Origin: Bacteroidetes bacterium HLUCCA01
GTDB taxonomy: Bacteria; Bacteroidota; Rhodothermia; Balneolales; HLUCCA01
Direction of reading: 5' to 3'
NCBI GenBank assembly: GCA_001314545.1
Contig: LIHN01000021.1
Span: 124,001-188,000 of the forward strand
DNA length: 64,000 bases
In this document: positions 44,889-53,820 of the stretch, one piece after another
How positions within the stretch are numbered: the stretch's first letter is position 1
Layout: the number at the start of each line of letters is the position of its first letter
The notes under the pieces: generated by a model
The model's database searches: none
Told to the model about the DNA's origin: nothing
Seen by the model: the letters and a program-made list of their open reading frames with translations, nothing else
Made by a program: the position numbers and the translations under genes

Positions 44889-46157
44889 TCAAATCTGTAG
44901 GTTTTCTGTAGAATCCACACCAAAATCAATGCGGACCATATGCAGATTTTCCTGAACGAGGTAGTTTAAAGTAAAATGGTAGGTTTCACAAATCTGCCGG
45001 GCAATGGCCAGTCCCAACCCTGTATTGCCATCATCTCCGCGTATAAAACGCTGCAGTAAATTCCGGGGGTCACCCGTGTAGAGCCTGCCGGTATTCACCA
45101 CCTCCAGCATGGTTCCGGTATAACTGACCCGGATGAGTCCGCCGTCAAGATTATGTTTGACGGCATTTTTGATCAGATTGGTGATGAGCACCACAGCCAG
45201 ACCATAATCCATACGAACCCGGTTGTCCTGCAGCTCCGTGTCAATCCGGATGTTCCGAAGCTGGATAAGCTCCCCGAACTCTTCGAGAGCCTGCTGAATA
45301 ATGACCATAGGTCGGACCAGAGAGGTGTCATCAAACTCCTTATTTCCGATTTTACTGAGCAGCAGCAACGACTTGTGAATATGGGAGAGCTTGGTGGCCG
45401 CAACATAGGCCCTTCGCGCCTGATCCAGAACCACTTCATTGCCGGCATACTCATTGATCAGCTCTTCGGTAGTGGTCTTGACAACGGCAAGGTGCGTCTG
45501 CAGCTCGTGCGAGATATTTTCATTGAACTCCTTGACCCGCTGGTAGTCGCCGGACATCTTCTGAAGCATGGCGTTCAACGTCTGGTTAAGCATATGAAAT
45601 TCGTGCACATCCGATGCGTCAAAAACCGGAGCTTCTTCCTGAACCCGGTAGCTCCCGAGTTTATGCAATGTGCGGAAGAAAGGCGACCAGATGCGTTCAG
45701 TCTGAATGTTGACGACCACCAGAATGGTCAGGGTCATGAGCAGCAGTAATCCCATCGTAATAAAAACCGATCCCTTGGCGATTTCGCCTTTACTCAGGGT
45801 AATCTGTCGGAGAATGACTGTACCCTTATTGGGGCGGCCACCCGATTCCAGAACAAAGCGGAGCTCACGGTAGCGTTCGGGTTCAATATCCGGGTAGATT
45901 TGCAGCAAGGTGTCTGTAAATACGGGTTCTGTCACCAGCAGACTGCCTTCAATCAGCTCGCTGACCCCCTGAACCTCGGGCAGAACGCCTGTCCGCTCAA
46001 AATCACGCTCCATCCGTTCCATTTCATACGTCAGGTATTCATCGGCTTCCTGATAGGCAATCCACCGGATGGTGTAGTTGATAAATACCGTTCCCACAAT
46101 CATGACCGGAAGCAGGGCCAGGCCAATTTGATTGATGGTTTTTCGGATGAGTTTCAT
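44889..46157 (-). CDS. Two-component sensor histidine kinase
   Basis: 422 aa with two membrane helices (10-32 and about 130-152) around a roughly 100-residue sensor domain. The HisKA motif is FNENISHELQTHLAV with H217; the ATPase domain has NLIKNAVKHN and GNTGLGLAIARQI. No HAMP domain is obvious, but a short linker 153-205 takes its place. The gene is coupled by ATGA to the tetrapeptide-repeat ORF that separates it from its response regulator. Confidence 0.9.
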   Translation of the reverse strand: MKLIRKTINQIGLALLPVMIVGTVFINYTIRWIAYQEADEYLTYEMERMERDFERTGVLPEVQGVSELIEGSLLVTEPVFTDTLLQIYPDIEPERYRELRFVLESGGRPNKGTVILRQITLSKGEIAKGSVFITMGLLLLMTLTILVVVNIQTERIWSPFFRTLHKLGSYRVQEEAPVFDASDVHEFHMLNQTLNAMLQKMSGDYQRVKEFNENISHELQTHLAVVKTTTEELINEYAGNEVVLDQARRAYVAATKLSHIHKSLLLLSKIGNKEFDDTSLVRPMVIIQQALEEFGELIQLRNIRIDTELQDNRVRMDYGLAVVLITNLIKNAVKHNLDGGLIRVSYTGTMLEVVNTGRLYTGDPRNLLQRFIRGDDGNTGLGLAIARQICETYHFTLNYLVQENLHMVRIDFGVDSTENLQI

Positions 46158-46408
46158 GATACGTTCTTCTGATTGAATTCACCTTCATGACCCGGAGGGG
46201 GGCAGACCAAGACAGGCTTTATGACGGGATTTACGACGGACGTTACGGTGGGCTTTACGACAGACGTTATGACGGACGTTACGGCGGGATTTATCGCAGG
46301 CTTAATGACGGGATTTACGACGGACGTTATGGCATGCGTTATGACCGGATAAACGGTGGGCTTTATCTCAGGCGTTATGACGGAATTTATGGCAGGCGGA
46401 AGGTACAC
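46154..46408 (-). CDS. Small ORF encoding a tetrapeptide-repeat protein between response regulator and kinase
   Basis: 84 codons from GTG 46408, beginning 14 bp after the response-regulator stop and ending in TGA that overlaps the kinase ATG (ATGA). The translation is about fifteen units of [P/S]-[V/A/T]-[I/V]-[K/N/T] (PVIK, SVVN, SVIT, PAIN), then a tail VLVCPPPGHEGEFNQ. No signal peptide or known domain. Translational coupling argues that it is translated; alternatively it is an expanding DNA repeat that kept an open frame. The plus strand is also open, which weakens the coding case. Confidence 0.4.
   Translation of the reverse strand: MYLPPAINSVITPEIKPTVYPVITHAITSVVNPVIKPAINPAVTSVITSVVKPTVTSVVNPVIKPVLVCPPPGHEGEFNQKNVS
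46205..46400. repeat. 12-bp tandem repeat tract
   Basis: About 190 bp of degenerate 12-mers of the type GGNNTTTAYGAC / GGACGTTAYGGC (plus strand). Copies differ mainly at third codon positions of the minus-strand frame, and length is a multiple of three. It lies between the response-regulator and kinase genes. Confidence 0.8.
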
Positions 46409-46422
46409 GTTATAACCTGAGG

Positions 46423-47100
46423 TTAGGGTATTTCCAGCTTGTAGCCTACCCCGTAGACCACTTTAATGGGGTCTTCGGCACCTGCCTGCCGGAGCTTCTT
46501 CCGGAGATTTTTGATGTGGGAGTAAATGAAATCGAAGGAGTCAGCAACATCCATATGATCGCCCCACACGTGCTCGGCCATACCTTCCCGGGTCAGAACC
46601 CGACCCGGATTGGAGGCGAAAAACAGCAATAACTTATACTCGGTTTTGGTCAGGTCCAGCAGATTATGCGCAACGGTCACCTCCTGTTTTTGGGTATCGA
46701 TGATAATACCGCCGATTTGCAGAGATTGGCGACCGTCAAAACGGTATCGGCGAAGCAGCGACTTGATACGGGCCATGAGCTCTGCCATATCGAAAGGCTT
46801 GGAAATGTAGTCATCGGCCCCCAGATCGAGGCCTTCGATACGGTCGTTGACGGCATCCCTGGCCGAGATAATCATAATGGCCGTCTGGGGTTTGCTCTGT
46901 TTCATTCGGCGCACCACCTCCAGACCGGATCCGCCGGGCAGATTCAGGTCTACTATGAGCAGGTCATAATCGTAGACAGTCGACTTCTCCAGAGCCTCTG
47001 GCAGGCTGGAGGCGGTTTCGCAAACGTAGCCCTGCCGGTCCAGCATCTGCTGAATCTGTTGCTGAAGCGGGGTATGGTCTTCGATGAGTAAGATTTTCAT
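46423..47100 (-). CDS. OmpR/PhoB-type response regulator
   Basis: 225 aa from ATG 47100 (MKILLIEDHTPLQQQIQQML). Receiver domain with acidic pocket ED at 7-8, phospho-acceptor D51 (LLIVDLNLPG), and switch residues; then a winged-helix DNA-binding domain (LDLTKTEYKLLLFFASNPGR, SFDFIYSHIKNLRKKL). Pairs with the kinase encoded downstream. The regulon is not shown. Confidence 0.93.
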   Translation of the reverse strand: MKILLIEDHTPLQQQIQQMLDRQGYVCETASSLPEALEKSTVYDYDLLIVDLNLPGGSGLEVVRRMKQSKPQTAIMIISARDAVNDRIEGLDLGADDYISKPFDMAELMARIKSLLRRYRFDGRQSLQIGGIIIDTQKQEVTVAHNLLDLTKTEYKLLLFFASNPGRVLTREGMAEHVWGDHMDVADSFDFIYSHIKNLRKKLRQAGAEDPIKVVYGVGYKLEIP

Positions 47101-47177
47101 GCAATGAAAGTTTGCGTGGTAACACCCATTCCGGATCGACCGGTACCGGAGTCTACAAAATCCGCGGTGAACCCGGC

Positions 47178-47213
47178 CTGCATCCGTGGCTGCATCCGTG
47201 GCTGCATCCGTGG
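47178..47213. repeat. Three copies of a 12-bp unit upstream of the response regulator
   Basis: CTGCATCCGTGG occurs three times in a row at 47178-47213, 78 bp upstream of the response-regulator ATG, in its leader or promoter region. Confidence 0.8.
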
Positions 47214-47410
47214 AAAACATACGAAGTTAACAGCATTAAAATGGATCAATCCAGATTGTTTACAGATTTGCTGTTTAGTTTTTTATCTTTTTCGGCGTTA
47301 CAGCAAGGTCTTATCGTCTGGCAAGTTGAGCGGGTTGATGCATAGCGCAGGCAACCGCAACATTGCCCGCGTATGGGTCTGTGCATGCTCTTCACCTATT
47401 ACAAATTACT

Positions 47411-48100
47411 ATGATCCACGCATTCAAAAAAGGCATCCTCCGCGATATTGTCCTGGAAGTAGTTGACATTCGCTGCCTGGCTCACCTGCGTAACCTCTAC
47501 AGCGATTACATTCCGTGGTCGGGTGCGGCCATACGGCCAACGGCGCTGGTTTACCTGCTCAACGATATCATTATGCACCAGCGAACCCACGTTGTGGAAT
47601 GTGGCAGCGGGATTTCGACATTGCTGATAGCCAGCATGATTAAATCCAGTGGTATGAAAACCCGGTTTTGTTCGGTCGACCATAACGCGCAATGGCTGGA
47701 CATTCTGCGCACCCAGCTCAAAGCCAATGACACGCTGTCTTGCGTGGAGCTGATTCACGCTCCGCTGTCCCCAACCCAGTCGGGCTGGTCGGGCGAGGCC
47801 AACTGGTACGACGAGGAAACCCTGAAAAGCTGTCTGAGCCCCGAACCGATCGACCTCCTCTTTGTTGATGGCCCTCCTGCCAATGAAAGCCACATTTCAC
47901 ATTCCCGCTACCCGGCCCTCCCGTTTTTCAGTAACCGATTACACGAGGACGCCACGGTCATTCTGGACGATTCCTGCAGGAGGCCCGAGCGCGAAATCGC
48001 CGCCCGCTGGAACCGGGAATTCGGTCTGAATCTGGAGCAGAATGTACTGAAGGGCGATATCTTCATTCACACCCGGGGCAACCGGTTTAACGTGCTGTAG
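47411..48100 (+). CDS. Class I SAM-dependent methyltransferase-like protein
   Basis: 229 aa from ATG 47411 (MIHAFKKGILRDIVLEVVDI). HVVECGSGISTLLIASM is the SAM-binding motif I, FCSVDHNAQWLDIL motif II, and PIDLLFVDGPP the motif-IV-like segment, as in the FkbM/O-methyltransferase-like group. Substrate unknown. Single-gene unit; a terminator follows at 48330. Confidence 0.8.
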   Translation: MIHAFKKGILRDIVLEVVDIRCLAHLRNLYSDYIPWSGAAIRPTALVYLLNDIIMHQRTHVVECGSGISTLLIASMIKSSGMKTRFCSVDHNAQWLDILRTQLKANDTLSCVELIHAPLSPTQSGWSGEANWYDEETLKSCLSPEPIDLLFVDGPPANESHISHSRYPALPFFSNRLHEDATVILDDSCRRPEREIAARWNREFGLNLEQNVLKGDIFIHTRGNRFNVL

Positions 48101-48121
48101 ACGCTGCACTTCAAAGCTTCA

Positions 48122-48247
48122 GCAACTAACATCGCCTGGCAGAGATGCCGCATGACCCTCACGGCAACTAACGTCGCCTGGCGGAGATGCCGCATGACCA
48201 TTACGGCAAATAACGTCGCCTGGCGGAACAGCCGGATGACCCTCAGA
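48122..48247. repeat. Three tandem copies of a 42-bp unit
   Basis: Copies at 48122-48163, 48164-48205 and 48206-48247 share about 85-90 percent of bases and abut directly. The 42-bp period is 14 codons and the plus strand stays open (ATNVAWRRCRMTLT-type units), continuing to a stop at 48346; the minus strand is open too. The repeats begin 21 bp after the methyltransferase stop. The remaining gap to 48430 holds only a terminator. Confidence 0.85.
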
Positions 48248-48329
48248 GCATCTCCCGTCATCAACCGGCGGCTGTCATCCGATTTTGCCGGGAATCGCAC
48301 ACATCCTGAACTAATCGAACACCTGAATC

Positions 48330-48357
48330 AAAAAAGCCGGCATTGACCGGCTTTTTT
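48330..48357. terminator. Bidirectional rho-independent terminator
   Basis: AAAAAAGCCGG and CCGGCTTTTTT flank a 6-nt loop (CATTGA). The A/T runs on both sides allow termination in both directions, serving the plus-strand methyltransferase and the convergent AbgT gene. Confidence 0.9.
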
Positions 48358-48430
48358 GTTGTTGAAGTACAGCGTTACGGTCACATACTCCAAGTAAATC
48401 GGGGCGTGTGACTAAACCTTAGAAACGCTC

Positions 48431-49984
48431 TTACGGGTACACGTAGCTGGACTGCAGCCCGAGGGGTATGCCCAGCGCCCAGTAGGCCAGCAGAAAAAGC
48501 GTCCAGGTAACCAGGAAAATTACCGAATAGGGCAACATCATAGATACCAGCGTCCCGATTCCGGTCGACTTCACGTAGCGCTGACAAAAGACCACAATCA
48601 GCGGAAAGTACGGCAGGAGCGGGGTAATAATATTAGACACCGAATCGCCCACACGGTAGGCAGCCTGGGTAAGGTCAGGCGAAATTCCCAATTGCATGAG
48701 CATGGGCACAAAAATGGGTGCAATCAACGCCCACTTCGCCGAAGCCGAACCGACCAGCAGGTTCACAAAAGCCGAAAGAAAGATGATACCGACGATGGTT
48801 GCCTGACCAGGTAACTGCAAGGCTTCCAGAAAGTTGGCTCCTTTCAAGGCAATCAGGATGCCGATATTCGACTGACCGAAAGCATCGATAAACAACGCAC
48901 AGAAAAACGCCATAACCATATAATAGCCCATACTCTGCATGGCCTTGGTCATCGTTGAAATCATATCTTTGCTGGACGTAAACACCCCGGCAGCATAGCC
49001 ATAAATTATACCGGGCACCGCGGTTACCAGGAAGATAATCGGGACGATGGAGCGCATCAGCGGTGCGGCGAAGGTAGTCAGTTCTCCGTCCGGATCCCGC
49101 AGGGGGGAGTCGCCCGGAAAGGCCCATAGCACCAGGAGTCCGAGAAAGCCCATCATGCCGAGGGTCGCAAACCAAAACGCTCTCGACTCCTTCGCAGAAA
49201 CATCTTCCATCGTAGGCAGCTCTTCGCCATCTGCGGGTTCAACCTTCACGCCCTGCAGCCGGGGTTCCACAATCTTGTCGGTGATGTACCAGCCCACCAG
49301 GACGATCAGAATAGACGATGCGGCCGTAAAACCCCAGTTATTCAACGGATTCAATAACATCTCCGGATTAACCAGCTGGGCGGCTTCCTGGGTAAAGCTT
49401 TGCAGGAGGGGATCGATGCCGGATGGAATAAAATTCGCCGAAAATCCACCGGAAACCCCGGCAAAGGCGGCTGCAATACCCGCCAGCGGATGCCGGCCGG
49501 CTGCATAGAAAATCACACCTCCCAGCGGAATTACCAGCACATATCCTGCATCCGCCGCCGTGTGTGAGACGATGGCAACCAGAATAAGCATGGGCGTGAG
49601 GAGTGCCCGTGGCGTAAATCCGAGTAATTTTTTCAGTCCCACGTTGATGTAACCGGAATGTTCGGCAATACCAATCCCCAGCATGGCTACCAGGACCACA
49701 CCCAATGGAGCAAAGTTCATAAACACCGAAACCATCGAGGTCAGAAACAAGGCCAGTCGCTCTCCGGTGAGCAGGTTGGTAACCTGAAGCTCCTGCCCGT
49801 TCCGTGGGTCAATCTCCCCGAAATCGATGGGCGAAAGAAGGGCGGAGAAAATCCAGACCAGCAGCATGAGTCCGAGGAAGAGCATGGCCGGATCGGGGAG
49901 CTTGTTACCGGCCCATTCGATGAAATCCAGTGCCCGACCCAGCAGTCCGGTCTGTTTAGTTGAATCCTTATCGGTAGTTGCCAT
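48431..49984 (-). CDS. AbgT-family transporter
   Basis: 517 aa with about 11-13 hydrophobic helices. FIEWAGNKLPDPAMLFLGLM, SHTAADAGYVLVIPLGGVIF, GFSANFIPSGIDPLLQSFTQ and VGDSVSNIITPLLPYFPLIV are AbgT hallmarks. The family includes the p-aminobenzoyl-glutamate importer AbgT and sulfonamide exporter MtrF, so cargo could be p-aminobenzoyl-glutamate or another small acid. Confidence 0.92.
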   Translation of the reverse strand: MATTDKDSTKQTGLLGRALDFIEWAGNKLPDPAMLFLGLMLLVWIFSALLSPIDFGEIDPRNGQELQVTNLLTGERLALFLTSMVSVFMNFAPLGVVLVAMLGIGIAEHSGYINVGLKKLLGFTPRALLTPMLILVAIVSHTAADAGYVLVIPLGGVIFYAAGRHPLAGIAAAFAGVSGGFSANFIPSGIDPLLQSFTQEAAQLVNPEMLLNPLNNWGFTAASSILIVLVGWYITDKIVEPRLQGVKVEPADGEELPTMEDVSAKESRAFWFATLGMMGFLGLLVLWAFPGDSPLRDPDGELTTFAAPLMRSIVPIIFLVTAVPGIIYGYAAGVFTSSKDMISTMTKAMQSMGYYMVMAFFCALFIDAFGQSNIGILIALKGANFLEALQLPGQATIVGIIFLSAFVNLLVGSASAKWALIAPIFVPMLMQLGISPDLTQAAYRVGDSVSNIITPLLPYFPLIVVFCQRYVKSTGIGTLVSMMLPYSVIFLVTWTLFLLAYWALGIPLGLQSSYVYP

Positions 49985-50285
49985 AAAAAATATCCACTTA
50001 GGTGAAGGTGTATATCAACGCCGAAGTGCCGGGGCACAACGGCTGGAAGTGCGACTTTCGGCCAGCCGCCCGCAGTTCAATCGTGGAATATAATGAATAG
50101 CAGGGTGAATTTCGGAAGGAAATGGCAGCAAATACGGTAGATGTGACCACCCGCGACCAGGCACGCACTGCAGGGCTCATCGCTGACGGTACGAGGCAAG
50201 ACGAAAACAATCCCCCAGACCGGAGCACGGGTGGGGCATTTCAGTACACTGCATTCTGACGCGGGAAACATCGTCCCGCAGGCGG
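49985..50285. other. Intergenic stretch without recognised genes
   Basis: Between the AbgT start and the ahcY terminator no coding frame or RNA gene is supported. A short GCGGGA...TCCCGC stem near 50260-50280 is the only structure seen. No SAM or SAH riboswitch pattern was recognised. Confidence 0.5.
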
Positions 50286-50323
50286 GAACCGGCGCAAAAA
50301 AAAGGCCTGACCCACAAATGTGA
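50286..50323 (-). terminator. Rho-independent terminator after ahcY
   Basis: AAGGCCTG (50292-50299) and CAGGCCTT (50316-50323) form an 8-bp outer stem, with further CCCACA/TGTGAG pairing inside. On the minus strand it is followed by an eight-T run. It lies 47 bp past the ahcY stop. Confidence 0.8.
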
Positions 50324-50370
50324 GCCAGGCCTTGTAAATACAGCCGGAATCTTCTGCAAACCGGCGTTTT

Positions 50371-51681
50371 TTAGTAGCGGTAGTAATCCGGCTTGAACGG
50401 ACCTTGTGGATCAACACCGATATACTCGGCCTGATCCGGACTCAGCTCATCCAGCACCACACCCAGTTTGGCCAGGTGGAGTCGGGCTACCTGCTCATCC
50501 AGATGCTTGGGCAGTGTGTAGACTTTGTTCTCGTACTGGTCTACGTTGTTCCAAAGCTCAATCTGAGCGATAGTCTGGTTGGTAAAGCTGGCCGACATCA
50601 CAAAACTTGGATGACCGGTAGCACAGCCCAGATTCACCAGCCGACCTTCGGCCAGCAGGATGATATCCTTGCCGTCAACCGTGTATTTATCCACCTGCGG
50701 CTTGATCGTATCTTTCGTATCGCCAAAGTTTTCGTTCAGCCATTTCACATCGATTTCATTATCGAAGTGGCCGATATTGGCAACAATCGCCTTGTCTTTC
50801 ATCAGTCGGAAATGCGCTCCGGTAATGATATTCTTGTTCCCTGTTGCGGTCACTAAGATGTCGGCTTCCTTAACGGCTTCCATCATGGGCTTGACTTCGA
50901 AACCTTCCATGGATGCCTGCAGGGCGCAGATCGGGTCAATTTCGGTAACAATAACACGGGCACCGGCGCCGCGCAGTGATTCAGCGGAGCCCTTGCCCAC
51001 ATCGCCAAAACCGCCTACAACAGCTACTTTACCGGCAATCATAATGTCCGTGGCACGACGGATAGCATCCACGCAGGACTCACGGCAACCGTATTTATTG
51101 TCGAATTTGGACTTGGTGACCGAATCGTTCACGTTGATAGCCGGCACAGGCAGGGTACCTTTTTTCATACGCTCGTAGAGTCGGAGCACACCGGTGGTGG
51201 TCTCCTCGGAAATACCCTTGATGGCCTTGGCCAGCTCGGGGTACTGGTCCAGAACAACGTTGGTCAGGTCGCCTCCGTCATCCAGAATCATATTCAGCGG
51301 ACGGTCTTCGCTGCCGAAGAACAGGGTTTGTTCGATGCACCACTCGTACTCGGGCTCGCTCATACCTTTCCAGGCAAACACGGGGATTCCGGCGGCGGCA
51401 ATGGCGGCAGCGGCGTGGTCCTGGGTAGAGAAAATATTACAGGACGACCAGCGGACTTCAGCGCCGAGTTCAACCAGGGTTTCAATGAGCACCGCAGTCT
51501 GGATGGTCATGTGGAGGCAACCGGCGATGCGCGCACCTTTCAGCGGTTGCTTCGGGCCGTATTCCTCGCGCAGTGCCATCAGGCCGGGCATTTCCGCCTC
51601 GGCAAGGGTGATTTCCTTTCGACCCCAGTCGGCCAGGGAAATATCTTTTACTTTGTAATCCAAAACTTTTTCTTCAATCAT
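50371..51681 (-). CDS. ahcY: S-adenosylhomocysteinase
   Basis: 436 aa. [20 protein letters not shown] start, [36 protein letters not shown], the NAD-binding [20 protein letters not shown], and the conserved C-terminal FKPDYYRY. It hydrolyses S-adenosylhomocysteine to adenosine and homocysteine, relieving inhibition of methyltransferases. Complete and typical length for the bacterial form. Confidence 0.97.
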   Translation of the reverse strand: MIEEKVLDYKVKDISLADWGRKEITLAEAEMPGLMALREEYGPKQPLKGARIAGCLHMTIQTAVLIETLVELGAEVRWSSCNIFSTQDHAAAAIAAAGIPVFAWKGMSEPEYEWCIEQTLFFGSEDRPLNMILDDGGDLTNVVLDQYPELAKAIKGISEETTTGVLRLYERMKKGTLPVPAINVNDSVTKSKFDNKYGCRESCVDAIRRATDIMIAGKVAVVGGFGDVGKGSAESLRGAGARVIVTEIDPICALQASMEGFEVKPMMEAVKEADILVTATGNKNIITGAHFRLMKDKAIVANIGHFDNEIDVKWLNENFGDTKDTIKPQVDKYTVDGKDIILLAEGRLVNLGCATGHPSFVMSASFTNQTIAQIELWNNVDQYENKVYTLPKHLDEQVARLHLAKLGVVLDELSPDQAEYIGVDPQGPFKPDYYRY

Positions 51682-51773
51682 GAATGCTTATATAAAATGA
51701 ATAAAATTAGCGCATTAAGTTACGACGAAATGCGGGTTTTCCCAATGCTGTACGGCCTGAATTGATGGTAAAC

Positions 51774-52325
51774 TTAACGCGAGGCGACGCCCAGGTGTTC
51801 CTGAAGCATGGCAACAATTTTGTTATAATCGCGCTCGTGACCGCCGGTTCCCATTTCGGTGCTGATGTATTTTCCGTCCGGACCGATGAACACTTTGTAG
51901 GGGATTCCTGATATTTCCAGGGCGGTTGATACCTCGTTGTCATCGTACACATAGATAAAGGAATACTCGTGGTTCGACTTAAACTCACGAACGTCTTCCA
52001 TTTCATCGCTCCATCCCGGTGAGACTGCCAGCACCACAAATTGATCAGGATATTCATCCAGGATTTGCTGGAAGGTGGGCATACTGTTCAGACAGGGCAC
52101 ACACCAGGTCTCCCAGAAATCGACCAGCACCAGTTTGCCTTCAAAATCGGATACGTTGATGCGGGTTTCGCCGTCTTCAATAGCTACAAAACTGGCGTTT
52201 TCGATGGTCGTCAGGTAGTCGGGATTGCCGGATACTTCACTCCCGCCCTTGCGCATGTCGATGAACATGACGGCGAAGAGTGCGATGATGGTGATGACGG
52301 CCAGTATTTTGATTACGGTTTTCAT
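51774..52325 (-). CDS. TlpA/ResA-like membrane-anchored thioredoxin
   Basis: 183 aa. One N-terminal helix (VIKILAVITIIALFAVMFID) anchors a periplasmic thioredoxin fold with WCVPC at 74-78 (VDFWETWCVPCLNSMP) and a cis-proline loop SGIPYKVFIGPDG. Such proteins reduce apocytochrome cysteines or other periplasmic thiols. It is 92 bp upstream of ahcY in the same direction but functionally unrelated. Confidence 0.88.
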   Translation of the reverse strand: MKTVIKILAVITIIALFAVMFIDMRKGGSEVSGNPDYLTTIENASFVAIEDGETRINVSDFEGKLVLVDFWETWCVPCLNSMPTFQQILDEYPDQFVVLAVSPGWSDEMEDVREFKSNHEYSFIYVYDDNEVSTALEISGIPYKVFIGPDGKYISTEMGTGGHERDYNKIVAMLQEHLGVASR

Positions 52326-52601
52326 AGGGTACGGAGGTACATCGGGATAGATAAACCCGGGCAGATTGTGGGCTGCGTGGGTTGGTTTTCGTATGTTATA
52401 GCTTCAAAGGTAACGCTTTTTGATGGCAGATAGTTTTAAATGAATTAAAATTCACCCGGTTACGCCGTCCCCGATTCAGAAAATCACTCACGTGCAAGCT
52501 CCCTTGATTGCAGCGATGTGTTTAATCCCTCCAATACCGTTGACCGACCGCCTGGTGCAGTAAATTATTACCTGCCAACCATTCCCAACTTTCACCCCTC
52601 C

Positions 52602-53381
52602 ATGCATTGTCCCTTATGTACCACAGAACCCGGCGCTGATCCGGCCTCCGGCCGCCCCGAACGAACGTCAGCGGCTGGTCTGTCGCGGGATAGTAACCTC
52701 ACCGGGCTGGTTTCCGCTGACCGGATCACTCGACCTCCGGATCGGCCATCAGGGCCCGGTGACACAGGGCATGAGAGCGCCGCCGGCCTGGTCTCTGCAG
52801 ACGGCCGTCCGTTTCGATGGTGTCCGACCTGCTGGCTGGTCTATTACACCGGGGCATCCTATCCGAATCGGGAGGAGGAGCGTCTTCGATACGAAACGCA
52901 CAACAACGAGAGCGATGACCCGGGATATCAGTCCTTTTTACGCCGGGCTATAGCTCCCATAGGAGATTTCCTCCACCCCGGGATGCGCGCGCTCGACTAT
53001 GGGAGTGGTCCGGGTCCGGCCATGCCGGTGGTACTCGGGGATTTGGGAATATCGTGCAGCTTGTATGACCCCATTTATGCCCCTGAGAAACCGGAGGGGT
53101 TGTTTGACCTGATTACCTGCACCGAAACTTTTGAGCATTTTCATCGACCGGCAGAGTCGCTCCGTCACATAAACGGCCTGCTTGCTGCGGGAGGGTTACT
53201 GGCCGTCATGACCGAACAATGGACCGATTTGTCCCGTTTCGGCCGATGGTACTACACCCGTGATGAAACGCATGTGTGTTTTTATCATCACGAAACCTTC
53301 AACTGGATTGCCGAAGAGTTTGGATTTAAGGTATTGCACGATGACCGCAGGCGCGTGGTGTGCATGCAGAAAACGAATTAA
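52602..53381 (+). CDS. Class I methyltransferase with zinc-knuckle N-terminus and a low-complexity insertion
   Basis: 259 aa from ATG 52602 (MHCPLCTTEPG). The zinc knuckle CPLC (3-6) would pair with CPTC (71-74, WCPTCWLVYY) but an inserted stretch of about 55 residues with a repeated (S)AAGLVSAD motif separates them; homologues usually place the two pairs close together. The Rossmann domain follows (RALDYGSGPGPAMPVV, LFDLITCTETFEHF). Members of this group methylate small molecules or sugars; the target is unknown. Confidence 0.8.
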   Translation: MHCPLCTTEPGADPASGRPERTSAAGLSRDSNLTGLVSADRITRPPDRPSGPGDTGHESAAGLVSADGRPFRWCPTCWLVYYTGASYPNREEERLRYETHNNESDDPGYQSFLRRAIAPIGDFLHPGMRALDYGSGPGPAMPVVLGDLGISCSLYDPIYAPEKPEGLFDLITCTETFEHFHRPAESLRHINGLLAAGGLLAVMTEQWTDLSRFGRWYYTRDETHVCFYHHETFNWIAEEFGFKVLHDDRRRVVCMQKTN

Positions 53382-53574
53382 TGACCGAATCGAAATGTGC
53401 GGGAGATGGATGGACAGCAATTCGCACCCAGATAAACGGAAGCGTACTGTGCTATACCATATTACAGCAAAACGGAAGATCGTACCCGGTAGCCGGTGTT
53501 GGAATCCACCTGTTTTCGCACATGCATGTTGACCTCAAGCCATGAACTTCGTATATTTCAAATCTTGAAAAAAT

Positions 53575-53648
53575 GCACCCGTAGCTCAACTGGATAGAGT
53601 ACCTGACTACGAATCAGGCGGTTCCAAGTTCGAATCTTGGCGGGTGTA
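53575..53648 (+). tRNA. tRNA-Arg (anticodon ACG)
   Basis: A complete cloverleaf: acceptor GCACCCG/CGGGTGT, D arm with GCTC...GAGT, anticodon loop CTACGAA (ACG, decoding CGU/CGC), variable loop, T arm CCAAG-TTCGAAT-CTTGG. CCA is not encoded. A terminator follows 7 bp later. The BREX island begins beyond it, making it a candidate integration site. Confidence 0.95.
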
Positions 53649-53655
53649 CTTGATA

Positions 53656-53699
53656 AAGCCCGTAACCTATTTATTTACAATTGGTTACGGGCTTTTTTT
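53656..53699 (+). terminator. Rho-independent terminator after tRNA-Arg
   Basis: AAGCCCGTAACC (53656-53667) pairs perfectly with GGTTACGGGCTT (53683-53694) and runs into a seven-T tract. Confidence 0.9.
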
Positions 53700-53820
53700 A
53701 TGCCATAGGTACCAACGTAGGTACCAACAAAATCTCGTTTTGCTCTTGAATTTGCAGAGACCTGCCCTTTCACATACTTCTACCAGTGAGTGCTTTTAAA
53801 GCTATGTAACAACAGCGTGA

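Noticed and set aside
46187-46420. Plus-strand Tyr/Arg/Gly repeat frame opposite the 12-bp tract
   Set aside because: It has no upstream gene on that strand to couple with and runs against the operon; the minus-strand frame with ATGA coupling is the better candidate.
48122-48247. Possible CRISPR array at the 42-bp repeats
   Set aside because: No spacers separate the copies and sequence decay increases along the array as in a minisatellite.
49985-50370. SAM or SAH riboswitch near ahcY
   Set aside because: The gap is downstream of ahcY, not upstream, and no conserved riboswitch core was recognised.
53706-53729. Integrase N-terminus signature (VGTYVGTYG on minus strand)
   Set aside because: The reading runs only about 15 residues from the tandem 12-mer and no integrase domain follows, so it cannot be supported.
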